From Globisporangium splendens (lineage: Eukaryota > Oomycota > Peronosporomycetes > Pythiales > Pythiaceae): a DNA stretch of 64,000 nt. Numbering within the stretch: position 1 is the stretch's first letter; every line of letters begins with the position of its first letter. Below are positions 55,001-64,000 of the stretch, in pieces. The position numbers were made by a program, and so were the translations under genes. The notes under the pieces are model-generated. The model ran no database searches and was not told the origin of the DNA. It saw only the letters and a program-made list of their open reading frames with translations. The stretch lies in the NCBI GenBank assembly GCA_006386115.1, contig VFIW01000073.1, forward strand, positions 62,001-126,000, given 5' to 3'.

Positions 55001-56952
55001 TCCACGCCGTGTATTTCGTCACTCGCTTCGATTTTCCGATAAAGAACCTCTAACGCCAAGATGAAGAGAAGAGGGGCCAGCGGACATCCTTGACTAATTC
55101 CGGATGTTACGTTGTACTTTCTCGACAGGAAACCGTTGACAATGAACTTGTAAGTGGTTTGAGAGTGTAACACCTTCACTAAGTGTACGAACTTCAATGG
55201 AAACCCAAGATGCTGGAGCGCTTGTGCCAGAAAGCTGCGATCGAGTGAATCATAGGCTTTAGCAAAATCAAGGAGCAACGCGATCGCTCTGGACATGGCG
55301 GGGTCGCTCGTGGCCCGCTGTTGTGCAGCCAATAGCACATCGATCGTCGTCGGGATTGCTCGTCCTGGAACGAAACCAGCTTGCATGTGATGGATAAGCC
55401 AAGGGAGCACCGTTCGTAATCTGGTTGCAAATATCCGTGTGAATATTTTGTAATCAGAGTTGAGGAGTGCGATTGGCCTGTAGTCCAGCGGCGATGCAGC
55501 AGAGACGGACTTTTTTATGCAGTGAATATGTGCTTCACTGAACGAACTTGGTAGAACGCATTCGGGTATCCACAAGTTGAAAAGTCGCTCGAATAGACCG
55601 GTAATCTCGTCACAGTGGTCTCTGTACCAGCCATTGCCGAGTTCGTCAGGACCGTGAGCTTTGCCTCTCTTGCATTTCTTCACAGCCTGTTTAATTTCAC
55701 TCGAATCGATCGGTTTGAGCAGGAAGCCTAATCTGTCCGACGGAGGAATAGCTGTTCCTGGATCAAGGATTTGATCGATGTCAGTTTGCAGAGTGGGCGC
55801 CTGTTGCATGATTGATTTCCATCCTTCTCCCATGTCGTCAGCAAGTTCTCGTGAACGCATGGGTCCGTAAGTCGCTGTGCCACCGAGTGTGAAGATAGTG
55901 TTGTCAAGGAACTTGGTCGAGATACGCTTGTAGAAGGATTTGCTCGTTTTTCGTTCATGATGCATGTGCTCCCGAAAAATGCGGTCCCGTTTTGAAGCCT
56001 GCCACTTAGATTTGCATTCTGCAATGGCACGACGAATACTCGTGGCGGTGGTAAGAAACTCTTGCGACAACTCCACGTTATGATCACTCACCGCTCCACC
56101 AGAGTGATCGAGCATCTGCGCTTCTGATTCTGAGAGGCGTCGTTGCAACCTCTGGATTTTCTTCTTGTATCCTTGATTCAATCTGGCGAAGTACGATTTT
56201 TTAGCTTCAAGGTACCCGATCCTGAACACGATCTTGGCTTCATCCCACCAATTTGCTGTGGCCAGAGCATAATCACGAGGCGAAGAGTAACGTCCACGTA
56301 ACTCATCAAGTTGATCATGGGCTTTTTCGAAGAAATCTTTTCCAATACTCGCCGCATGCGCCGCTGCATTCTTCGGAAGTGGATAGACAACACGAGGCTT
56401 CTTGCTTTGGATCACCTTGTCAGGAGCAGCTACCCGGATCGTGACTCCATTGTGATCGGAGAATGGACCAGCTACGCTTTGGTAGACGCTGCGAACCCAG
56501 TCGAGATGGTCATTGCTGCAGTACCATCGGTCGAGCCTACTGCTGGCACTGCCGCCTGAAGGCAGTGTATAGTAGTAGGTGTGATGCTGTCGATGGAATG
56601 CTTTGACGTCTCGTGTGTCCGTGGCGCGAAGAGCATCATCCTCGAGGGTATCAACAAGATTCAATTTCTGGAGCAGTTTCTTCAATTCCCTGGAATCGTG
56701 CACTTTGTTGTGGGTGTTGTGAGACCTGTCTGCCATCTGATTGAGAGTGCAATTAAAGTCTCCACCACGCTGCCTCGTTCTAAAGCTGAGGCTGTCAACG
56801 CTCCGCTGTCCATTTCGTCTGTGAGGGATGGTATCTACAGAGAGGTGAGCTGGAAGATTGGGAAAACGACAAATGCCGCAACTTTCCAAGGTGCATACCC
56901 AGCAAAGTTGAGATGGAGTGACGATATTTTTGGCTTGGAGTCGAAAAAGCAT
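52021..56952 (-). mobile_element. LINE D: longest copy, with part of the APE endonuclease
   Basis: It extends furthest 5' of the four copies. The frame 56952-54421 includes a partial APE-type endonuclease (GGDFNCTLNQMADR, SRLDRWYCSND, FSDHNGVTI) joined to reverse transcriptase (DFAKAYDSLD, GGYADDTTIYL). Before GGDFNC the expected strand and catalytic Glu are missing, and HRRNGQRSVDSLSFRTRQR suggests an internal deletion. An eight-A run shifts the frame near 54462. The next part ends at the conserved TAG (53303-53301), beyond which the zinc motif and RNase H stay open to 52116. It has GISQGCP for GIRQGCP in the RT. The 3' end lacks the GATAAA tail and abuts the TIR relic. I found no target duplication, so the 5' edge is approximate. 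Confidence 0.88.
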
Positions 56953-57222
56953 TTATGAAGTCATGTCAACTCAGACAGGAGCAGATGGGCAAATCTCCTG
57001 TAATATCTCGCCAAAAGACTCACGGGACAAACAACTTTCCAATATGCAACTTGAGAGGTTTGCTGTGCTGTCCCGATATATTAAACTATGAGAGTTATAC
57101 GGTAGTGAATGTCCCGAACGTTCCGAATTTTCAAAACATAAACTAAGAGAAACTCTCTCCTTTCCCCTTCCACGTGCACAGATAGGAAGTTGCCCAACTG
57201 AACAACCGAGAAGCAAGCCAAG

Positions 57223-58149
57223 ATGAACATGAACATGGATCCGAACGCCATGAGCAGCCCGTGGTTCACGCCGTCCGTAGACCCGAACTATCCGTCGCAG
57301 CCGCACCAGCAGTACAACCAGCAGTTCCAGCAGCCGACGCAGCACAGCGGCGCGTCCATGGCGCCGCGCTTCCAGTCGCCTCCTGGCTCGTCGGGCGGCA
57401 TCGGCGGCACCGTCGGCTCGTCCTATGTGGACCCAGACGATGAAGATTACTCGAACGAGCCGCCACTCCTAGAGGGTGCGTGTCCGCGTGTGCCTGTGTG
57501 TGTGCTGTTGTGTGGATGGTGTCGTATATGCTAATGAGTATGCGTGTCTATCTGTTGTATAGAATTGGGCATTAATTTCGAGCATATTTGGCTCAAGACG
57601 CAGTCGGTGCTGCTGCCAACGAAGCAGATCAACGAGCACATCCTGGACGACGCGGATCTCGCTGGGCCGTTGGTGTTTTGCTTCCTCTTTGGGATGTGTC
57701 TGCTTCTCGTACGTCTTCTCTCGCGTACCTGGCATATTGGAGACGATTCTGAGAGTTTTCTAATTGGTTTGATGCTCTCTATGCATTTTTCATAGGCTGC
57801 TAAGGTGCATTTCGGGTACATTTACGGCTTTGGCGTGATCTCGTGTCTGTTCATGTACCTGCTGATGAATCTGCTGTCTCCCGAGCGCACGATCGACATC
57901 TACCGCGTCTGCTCCGTGCTCGGCTACTGTTTGCTTCCGATCATTTGGCTCGCAGCGATCAATATCGTGGTCTCGGTCAAGGATCTCGGTCTCGTGGGCT
58001 TTGGGCTAGCCTCACTCTGCATCCTGTGGAGCACACACACGGCGTCGCGGTTCTTTGAGAAGGCGCTGTACATGACAGAGCAGAAGTACCTCATCGCGTA
58101 CCCGATCGTCTTGGTCTACAGCTGCTTCGTGCTGATCACGGTGTTCTAG
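57223..58149 (+). CDS. YIPF5: YIP1/YIPF5-like ER-Golgi membrane protein
   Basis: Three exons, 57223-57475, 57563-57708 and 57796-58149, encode 250 aa, close to the usual length of YIPF5 (about 257). The first intron interrupts the conserved PPLLEELGI motif, which is restored by splicing (GAG G + AA). The cytosolic N-terminus is Gln/Pro/Asn-rich. A LGINFEHIWLKTQSVL block then precedes the YIP1 membrane domain with DADLAGPLVFCFLFGMCLLL, KVHFGYIYGFGVISCL, then three more hydrophobic segments, giving five TM helices. YIP1-family proteins bind Rab GTPases and act in ER-to-Golgi transport. Start ATG at 57223 is followed by a second in-frame ATG two codons later. The family is firm; the YIPF5 orthology is likely. 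Confidence 0.9.
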
Positions 58150-58428
58150 ACGAGCTGCTTGCGAGATTTCAACACGGACGAGCTACAGCATGAAGAAGTA
58201 GATTTCGTCAGAAGCGAGCTACTAGATTTCGTACTCTCAAGGGCTGGAGGCGAAGTAGTTTGCGTGGACGCGTAGCAAAGTGTATAACAATGAAAAGGAC
58301 GAAAGGCATGAACCTGTGTTTAGAATTTGATTATCATTTTGTATTCACAATTGTACCATTTAATCTCCTTGTTGGGGTATGCACAGTCTATGATGACATA
58401 GTCATGAACTGAAGCAAGCACTGGACGC

Positions 58429-59702
58429 TTACTTTGCAGCACAATCCGAACGTTTTGGCTTGGTTGGGTTTGGCGTTGGCGAGTTGGCGGAAGAAACTGT
58501 TTCAACATATGCACTTCTTGGTTGAGTTGCAGCTGGAGTGACCACTGGAGTCAGTTGAATTGGTTCGGTTGGGATTGGCTCAGGAGTAGTGGTGGCAGGC
58601 TCGGGTGCTTCAGTGACAGGCTCTGGAGTCGCTTCTGGTGTTGGGGCAGCAGTTTCTGGAGCTGGTGTTTCTTCTGTTGCAGAGTCATCGTCTTCATCAT
58701 CGTTTTGTGCCTGATTATATCCATAGCTGCTACCACCAGCGCAGCCTGAGCACCCGTCTCCCACACAGAAAGTGGACATCACTTGAGCGTGGTCCGAGAT
58801 CGCATTCTTGCCATCGAAGCGATCGTCAATGACTTGACCCTTTTGGATGCAAAGGTTGTCGGTCTTGGCGAACACAAAGTCAAATCTTGTTTTGCTGATG
58901 CCCGTTGTGAAGATGCCATTGCCGATGAAAGTGCCGCCAGTTTCGCCAGCTTCGTCAAGGGCACTAACCATTGGAAACGAGTTGGTTTTCCCTTCGAGTT
59001 GAGTCTTGCCCATCAAAAACTGCAGCGCACCAGAGTTCAGTTCCGTGTTGAAATCGCCTGTCAGCACCGCGAGATCGCCGTCCTTGCAGAGAGCAGCCAT
59101 TTTCGAGGCGACGAGTACAGACGACTTGGGCTGACCCTTGCTCATGTCGTAGTGCGTGTTGAAGGCGCACACCATGTTGCCATTTGCTTTGTGGCGGAAA
59201 CGTCCCCAGGTCGCTTCACGGTTGTATTCAAGACCCCACGTGTTGGATCCAAGTTCTGGGCTATCACTCTGCAAAACAAAAGAAAGTGCACAAATCAGAC
59301 AACTGTTGGGTCAAAAGACCAAGGTAGATGATGTTCATGTATCCTTACCAATGCAAAATCACCGTTTCCAATCAGCTCCCAGTCGTTTTGGTTGAACAAG
59401 ATGAACGTGCGTTCATTACTGGAGCAATCACCAGCACATTCACCAATGGCGCCGTAGCCGTCAATCTGTTTCAAGTACTCGTACTGCGACGAACTCGCTT
59501 CTTGGGTGCCGACGAAATCGGGCTGGTGCTTCTCGATCATGGTTTTCATGTGCGCCTTGCGGACATCCCAGTTGCCGTTGCCCTTGTCACCGGCGTTGGA
59601 CGTGCGCACGTTGAGCGACATCATCTTGCACGTCGTCGCGGCGTTTGCTGCCGTGGAAGCAACTGCGACCATCGCGAGCGCGAGGACTGTCGAAAGCTGC
59701 AT
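58429..59702 (-). CDS. secreted endonuclease/exonuclease/phosphatase-fold protein
   Basis: Two exons, 59702-59349 and 59268-58429, encode 397 aa. A signal peptide is clear (MQLSTVLALAMVAVASTAANA). The EEP fold follows with all main motifs: MSLNVRT, VGTQEAS (catalytic Glu), NTHYDM, LTGDFNTELNS (Asp/Asn pair) and ISDHAQVMSTF (catalytic Asp-His). After the catalytic domain, a CVGDGCSGCAGGSSYG segment leads to a long Thr/Pro/Glu-rich tail (TPEATPEPVTEAPEP), a typical O-glycosylated cell-wall or stalk region. It could be a secreted nuclease or a phosphodiesterase acting on lipids. The sequence alone does not decide. No transmembrane or GPI signal is evident; the end is SDCAAK. Confidence 0.82.
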
Positions 59703-61192
59703 CTCTCTGATTATTTGTGTGTGTCTGTGATGTCGATCGGAGTGCGGGGTTGCCAGCAAATTGGATACTGAAGACCAGAGAATCCAATGCTGGCAGCCGG
59801 TCGATCTCGCATGGCGTCCGTATGACTTTAGAACTGAAATTGTGTGCAGAGATGCAGGAACGTGGAGTTGAAGTGAAACCACTGGCGTTGCCCATTCCCA
59901 TATGGGAGCACGAAGCGATGACGTTACTATTGGAATCAGGATATGTGTGGAAGCAGACTGCAAACTGGGGTTTCCCGTGCAGGCGTGCTGCACCATATGG
60001 GGGCACTGGCGCACCAGAAAGTCAGATCCGCCAGGATTGAACCATACAAAATGCCAGTGTGCTCTGTTTTGCAGCTGCGCCAGCGAAAGATGCGGTTTCT
60101 TAATCCATACATGGGTTCGTTTTTAGAGTGGGTTTTAGTCAACGTCACGAACGAATTGACAGGAGGTTTTCCGCATTATCCGGACAGCAGAACCTCTATA
60201 GTTGATGTGCCAGCGACAAATGAAAAGCTCGTTCGCGTTGTTGGAAACCGCGCACAACATTAGCGATCTTTGTGTGTGAGCCATTTTGGCGACCTGTACA
60301 AACTCGATTATCCGGACAACTGTAAACATTCAGTTCAGTTCAGTGTTTGGCTTGTCTGTTGCTTGATCACGACGGGTCAATTCTCGGCTCGAAGAGCGTT
60401 TTCGCGATGTCACAAGGATGGCAAACAAGGATCGGAGACAACGGATGGTGTTCTCGTAATAGCGGATTTGTTGTTGTTATTATGACAATTTGCACTCTGT
60501 CGGGTAGTGCAGTTGTATGGCAACTGGCACGCAAATTGGATTTGTCAGTAGGCGAGTGCCAACGTGTGTGGTGTTTGGCACAAAATGCGAGCCTGTGTTC
60601 GCCACTCGTGTGTTTCTATGTGTATGTAAAAAGGTAATAATTGCGGTGGTCTCATTCTTTCCAAGAGGAAAGGAGAGATCGCCTTACTCTTCCAATAGAA
60701 AGAAGTTGCGACCTTCGACTCCTCCAACCAGGTCACCAGCTCGTCATGAGCCTTCTGTTGACCCCAACACATGCTTTCGCTGCTCTTACTGAAATGCAAC
60801 AATAGGAGACTCGGCTGAAAGATTAGGCTTTCGACTGCTTCGAGTGTGCAAAGCTATCAACGCCTGCTGCCATGGTGTGTGTGTGTGTGTGTGTGTGACT
60901 CGCGGTCTGCTGCAGAGAGTGAACACTGTAGCCTTCTCCAAAATGCATTGCGACATGCTCGATCGATCTCTATATCTCTATACTTTCGCTGAACGAACGA
61001 GGCTTCTCGTCCAAGTTCCTGCTCTGTAAACCCTCGTCATGTAGTACCCTCCGTTATTCGTTCGCGGTAGCATTTTGGTTCAGAGCTGTATCCTATCATC
61101 CAGCATATCTCACCCATCGAGAAAACCTGTGCAAAGCATCACCATCCAACCTATCCTATCGAATATCCACATCCCCTCCTGTAGAAAGCAAG
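59703..61192. other. intergenic, with one TG microsatellite
   Basis: About 1.5 kb between divergent genes. It holds a GT repeat at 60875-60897 (23 bp). Several short open frames lack support. Confidence 0.45.
60875..60897 (+). repeat. GT microsatellite
   Basis: An uninterrupted run of alternating G and T, 23 bases long. It may be length-polymorphic. Confidence 0.9.
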
Positions 61193-62056
61193 ATGGCGGC
61201 GAGCGTAGTGAGCGCGCTCTTCGGGTCGTACGACCTGCGCATGGCCAAGCAGTGGCGCGACGAGGACATCGCTCACCGCGACCAGGAGGTGCAGTGGCTC
61301 AACGACGACATCGTGCGCGCGCACCAGTGGCGCAACGCCGACATCGAGCGCTTTTTGCGCAAGGAACGCGTCGAGAACGAGTACCTGGTGTGCGAGGCGC
61401 GCGCCGAGCAGCTCTCGACGGTCTCGGAGCAGTGCACGCTGCTGTGCGGGTTCACGGTCTCCGCCATGACGAACATGGGCATCCCCGAGGACACGCACGA
61501 GTGGCTCGTGTTTGCGTACGGCGTGTCGGCGGTGATCGTGTGCGTGTCGCTGCTGCTCACCGCGATCATCTGCACGACGCTGCTGCTCGCTGTGACGCGG
61601 TACGCCGGCCACTCGCTCGAGGAGAACGTCAAGCAGATGGACATCACGCAGGTCGAGTGGGACTCGCCGTTCTCCGCGTGGTGGCTCAAGAAGTGCGAGC
61701 GCGAGCAGATGACCGCGTACAAGCTCATGCTGCTCGGTGTCTCCGTGTTCTTCTTCTACCTCGGCTTCATCGCGTGGATCCAGTTCAGCCGCACCGTGTA
61801 CTCGTCGTCGAGCATCTCGGTGCTCTGCCTCATCGGGTTCCTCACGTGGCAGCTGCGCGTCGCAAGCAAGTGGCGGTACCTGCTCAAGCCGCCGAGTTTC
61901 CGGGTCAGTCGCACCATCAGCGGCCGGTACTCGTCCCCTGCTGCTGCGTCGCTGGATGGGACTGGGACCCCCTACGCGTTCTCGCCTGCATCGTCGCTGG
62001 CGCCGCCGTTGAAATCAACGTACTCTCCGATCACAGCGTACCGACGAGATGTTTGA
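61193..62056 (+). CDS. ORAI-like four-TM membrane protein
   Basis: A single-exon protein of 287 aa. The first 80 residues are cytosolic and rich in Arg, Glu and Trp, including heptad-like AHRDQEVQWLNDDIVRAHQW. Four hydrophobic segments follow: TM1 about 79-97 (QCTLLCGFTVSAMTNMG), TM2 about 105-135, TM3 about 174-197 (YKLMLLGVSVFFFYLGFIAW) and TM4 about 205-222. The CGFxxxAM pattern, a long TM2 and a short basic C-terminal stretch after TM4 recall ORAI, the pore subunit of store-operated Ca2+ channels. In this alignment Asn94 stands where ORAI1 has the selectivity-filter Glu106. The tail has Ser/Thr-Pro sites. The ORAI assignment is plausible, not proven; a non-channel family with similar topology is possible. 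Confidence 0.6.
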   Translation: MAASVVSALFGSYDLRMAKQWRDEDIAHRDQEVQWLNDDIVRAHQWRNADIERFLRKERVENEYLVCEARAEQLSTVSEQCTLLCGFTVSAMTNMGIPEDTHEWLVFAYGVSAVIVCVSLLLTAIICTTLLLAVTRYAGHSLEENVKQMDITQVEWDSPFSAWWLKKCEREQMTAYKLMLLGVSVFFFYLGFIAWIQFSRTVYSSSSISVLCLIGFLTWQLRVASKWRYLLKPPSFRVSRTISGRYSSPAAASLDGTGTPYAFSPASSLAPPLKSTYSPITAYRRDV

Positions 62057-62174
62057 GCTGCGGATCTGTGTACAAACGAGCTACAGAGAGAAGATCGGCA
62101 CGCACTCGACACTTTGGCTCAAGAATTATTTACTGCACGACTCGGTACGACCTAAATGAAGTACGTGTGTGTTT

Positions 62175-64000
62175 CTATACCAACACTAGTGTGTGGGACG
62201 CCCCGCATGCCATTTGTTTGATGTTTGCCACGGATTCCACGACCGTAACACGTCTACTTGCACTCAAATCCCTCTCCGCATCGCCGGGTTCGTCGTTGTC
62301 TTCGTCATAGTCACTGTTAATTCTAGTGTTACTGGACAGGAGAAGAGTCCCGTTCGCTAGTTGCAAGCCATAGTGCGCTTCGCCGCAGGAGATGCCAACA
62401 ATTTGATTGGCACATTCTTGAACGTTCGAAGGCAACGGCACCAACTCTGGTGACAGCTTGCAGCGCTCGGAGTCGGGCACAGCCAACGCAGGATCCCGAC
62501 CGGAGAGAAACGCGATGCCAGTGTCCGCGAGGAAAAGCGAGAAATCGTTGCCTGCAGCGACATCCATCATCGAGAACCCATCGCGGCTATTTCGAGTCCA
62601 CGAGAGCGCCATCACTTGCTTCGGATGGGCGACATCCATGAAGCATCCATGGCCCAACTGGCCAGAATCACCACGTCCCCAGGTGAATACAGCTCCATCC
62701 CATGAAATTGCGAGCGAATGGTCTTTTCCAGCCGCGATTCGACGCACAAAGCCCTTCTTACTTGGATCGTCAAGTGACCGTGGGGTCTTCAGGTCCAGTG
62801 CGATCCCAGTCCATGCCTCGTCCAGAACTTTAGGTTGCTTCACAGACAGAAAAAAAGAAAAAAACACCAGCACAAAATGTTAGCGCCTAGACCCTGATAG
62901 GAGTGATATCATGCATGGCTTTCCTCTCACCACTGCGTCAGCAAAGCTCTCGGTGATGCGACCAAGCTTCGAGTACTTGTTACAGCCCCAGGAGAACACT
63001 TGGCCATCGGAAGAGAGACCAAGGGAATGGTACTCTCCACACGCGACAGAGCTCATGTACGTCCCACGAAGATCGGTCACCAGTGTCGGAGCTTCCACGG
63101 TTGTCGTCGCTGTCGCATGTGTGAGAAAGCCGAGTTGACCGCGAGCATTGCTTCCCCAAGCGTACACATGGCCATTCACATCCGTTGCAAGGGTGTGGAA
63201 TGCACCACACGCCACGTGGACGACATGCATATGCTCCAATGCTGTAACACGCTGTGGGTGGTCAACACGTCGTGAGTCACCAGCAGCCGAAGGGTAACCA
63301 AGGCGGCCGCCACTTCGGTCGCCCCAAGTGTAGAGCTTGCCTTGATCTGTCACGACGGCGAAAAAGCGCTGGCCACCGCTGATTTGGACGAATTTGCTGC
63401 CTTCTGGTTCAAAGTTGACTTTCTGCGTTCTGAAGCTTGGACTACTCTCAGTCATCTCTACGACTTCGTAATCTTCAGCGCTGGATGGTGACCAGTCTCC
63501 GATAACCATAAGTTGAGTGCTTGTCTGTGCGGGATCATTCGAAGCAACCGACTCGCTGCTCGTGCTGTGATCCGAACTCACTGCACGTGACGTAGAGATC
63601 TTCTCCTTGGTTTCCCGAACACCGTCCACATTGCGGGCATGAGCAAGTTCGCTCTTGGACAGCAGAATGCCTTGGGAACAGGACTCATTGTCGAATAAAC
63701 GTTCCCCTAGCGGACCAATCGAACCATTTTGACATGTTCGACATGCGTCCACGTGGGATGCCCGCAGCAGGAAATATTCGATCGCGACTTGGAAATTGGC
63801 GATCGTAAACCCCAGCGCCGTCGTATTCGAGTTGATGAAATGGTAGTCGGAGATGTATTGCAGCACCGCAGCAATCGGAAATTTGGTTGTTGCTGAGCCT
63901 TGCGCTTCTTGTGGAGATGCTGCTCGATCTTTTCTGGCATCTGCGTCTTCACCGTTTCCTACCGGAGATTTAAAGAGCGTTGTGTGATTGTATGCCTGGA
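62175..64000 (-). CDS. RCC1-repeat protein, 5'-partial
   Basis: The gene enters at the right edge and its first exons are missing. The visible exons are about 64000-62931 and 62837-62175, with a 93-bp intron (GTGAGA...GTGAAG). At least seven RCC1-type units are visible, for example VVHVACGAFHTLATD with VYAWGSNARGQLG, YMSSVACGEYHSLGLS with VFSWGCNKYSKLG, and RRIAAGKDHSLAIS with VFTWGRGDSGQLG. These predict a seven-bladed beta-propeller. The last two blades have degenerate WG motifs. Before them lies a segment with AVLQYISDYHFI and HVDACRTCQ, ending in a Ser-rich linker. Such proteins act in small-GTPase exchange or as scaffolds; the role here cannot be told. Stop TAG at 62177-62175 is 118 bp from the ORAI-like stop. 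Confidence 0.82.

Noticed and set aside
57223..59702. Divergent genes near LINE D as a LINE-driven operon
   Set aside because: They have separate promoters and unrelated functions. Proximity is chance.
1..64000. tRNA, rRNA or CRISPR features
   Set aside because: No tRNA-like box A/box B pairs, no rRNA-like conserved segments and no regularly spaced repeats were seen by eye. A covariance-model scan would be needed to exclude them.

Overview
The window is nuclear DNA of an oomycete, most likely a Phytophthora-like member of the Peronosporales (inference from gene content). The genes are compact and mostly carry short GT-AG introns of about 60-110 bp. Recognisable products include a lamin, eIF4G, a YIP1-family protein, a branched-chain aminotransferase and secreted or multi-spanning proteins. 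The repeats are non-LTR retrotransposons with an archaeal-type RNase H, a combination known from oomycetes and plants. I saw no bacterial operons, CRISPR arrays, rRNA or tRNA.

Region 1 (1-26.8 kb) is a gene island with single-copy housekeeping genes on both strands. In order: a partial inositol polyphosphate 5-phosphatase with a frameshift; a small acidic protein with a paralogue 11.7 kb away; eIF4G; a four-pass membrane protein; a conserved small protein; a centrin-like EF-hand protein; a Tudor-repeat plus multi-TM protein carrying a stop and a frameshift; the second acidic paralogue; a lamin whose CaaX box sits in a 15-nt last exon; a bromodomain/AT-hook protein; a HAD-like protein; a probable N-myristoylated low-complexity protein with an in-frame TAG; a mitochondrial branched-chain aminotransferase; and a Cys/His zinc-motif protein.

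Region 2 (27.1-47.2 kb) is a giant imperfect palindrome. Arms of 8.86 kb and 10.5 kb flank a 768-bp spacer. Each arm carries a zinc-motif gene and a 692-codon multi-TM gene, and the TM gene is interrupted at the same base by a 4.45-kb LINE. The right TM gene holds a second, later LINE. The right arm appears ancestral, because it runs into an intact prolyl-4-hydroxylase gene whose last few bases were copied into the left arm. The LINE copies differ from each other although the flanking arms look essentially identical.

Region 3 (47.2-57 kb) holds the prolyl-4-hydroxylase-like gene, micro-insertions of the LINE 3' end with target-site duplications, a broken gene encoding three TIR-like modules plus a CHORD-like zinc module, and a longer LINE that retains part of its endonuclease.

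Region 4 (57.2-64 kb) returns to ordinary genes: YIP1/YIPF5-like, a secreted endonuclease/exonuclease/phosphatase-fold protein, an ORAI-like channel candidate, and an RCC1-repeat protein that runs off the right edge.

The genes serve unrelated cellular roles: phosphoinositide signalling, translation initiation, nuclear lamina, chromatin, ER-Golgi traffic, BCAA metabolism and Ca2+ entry. The most unusual parts are the LINE-driven palindrome, the UAG conserved inside all four LINE copies, and the TIR-CHORD relic.
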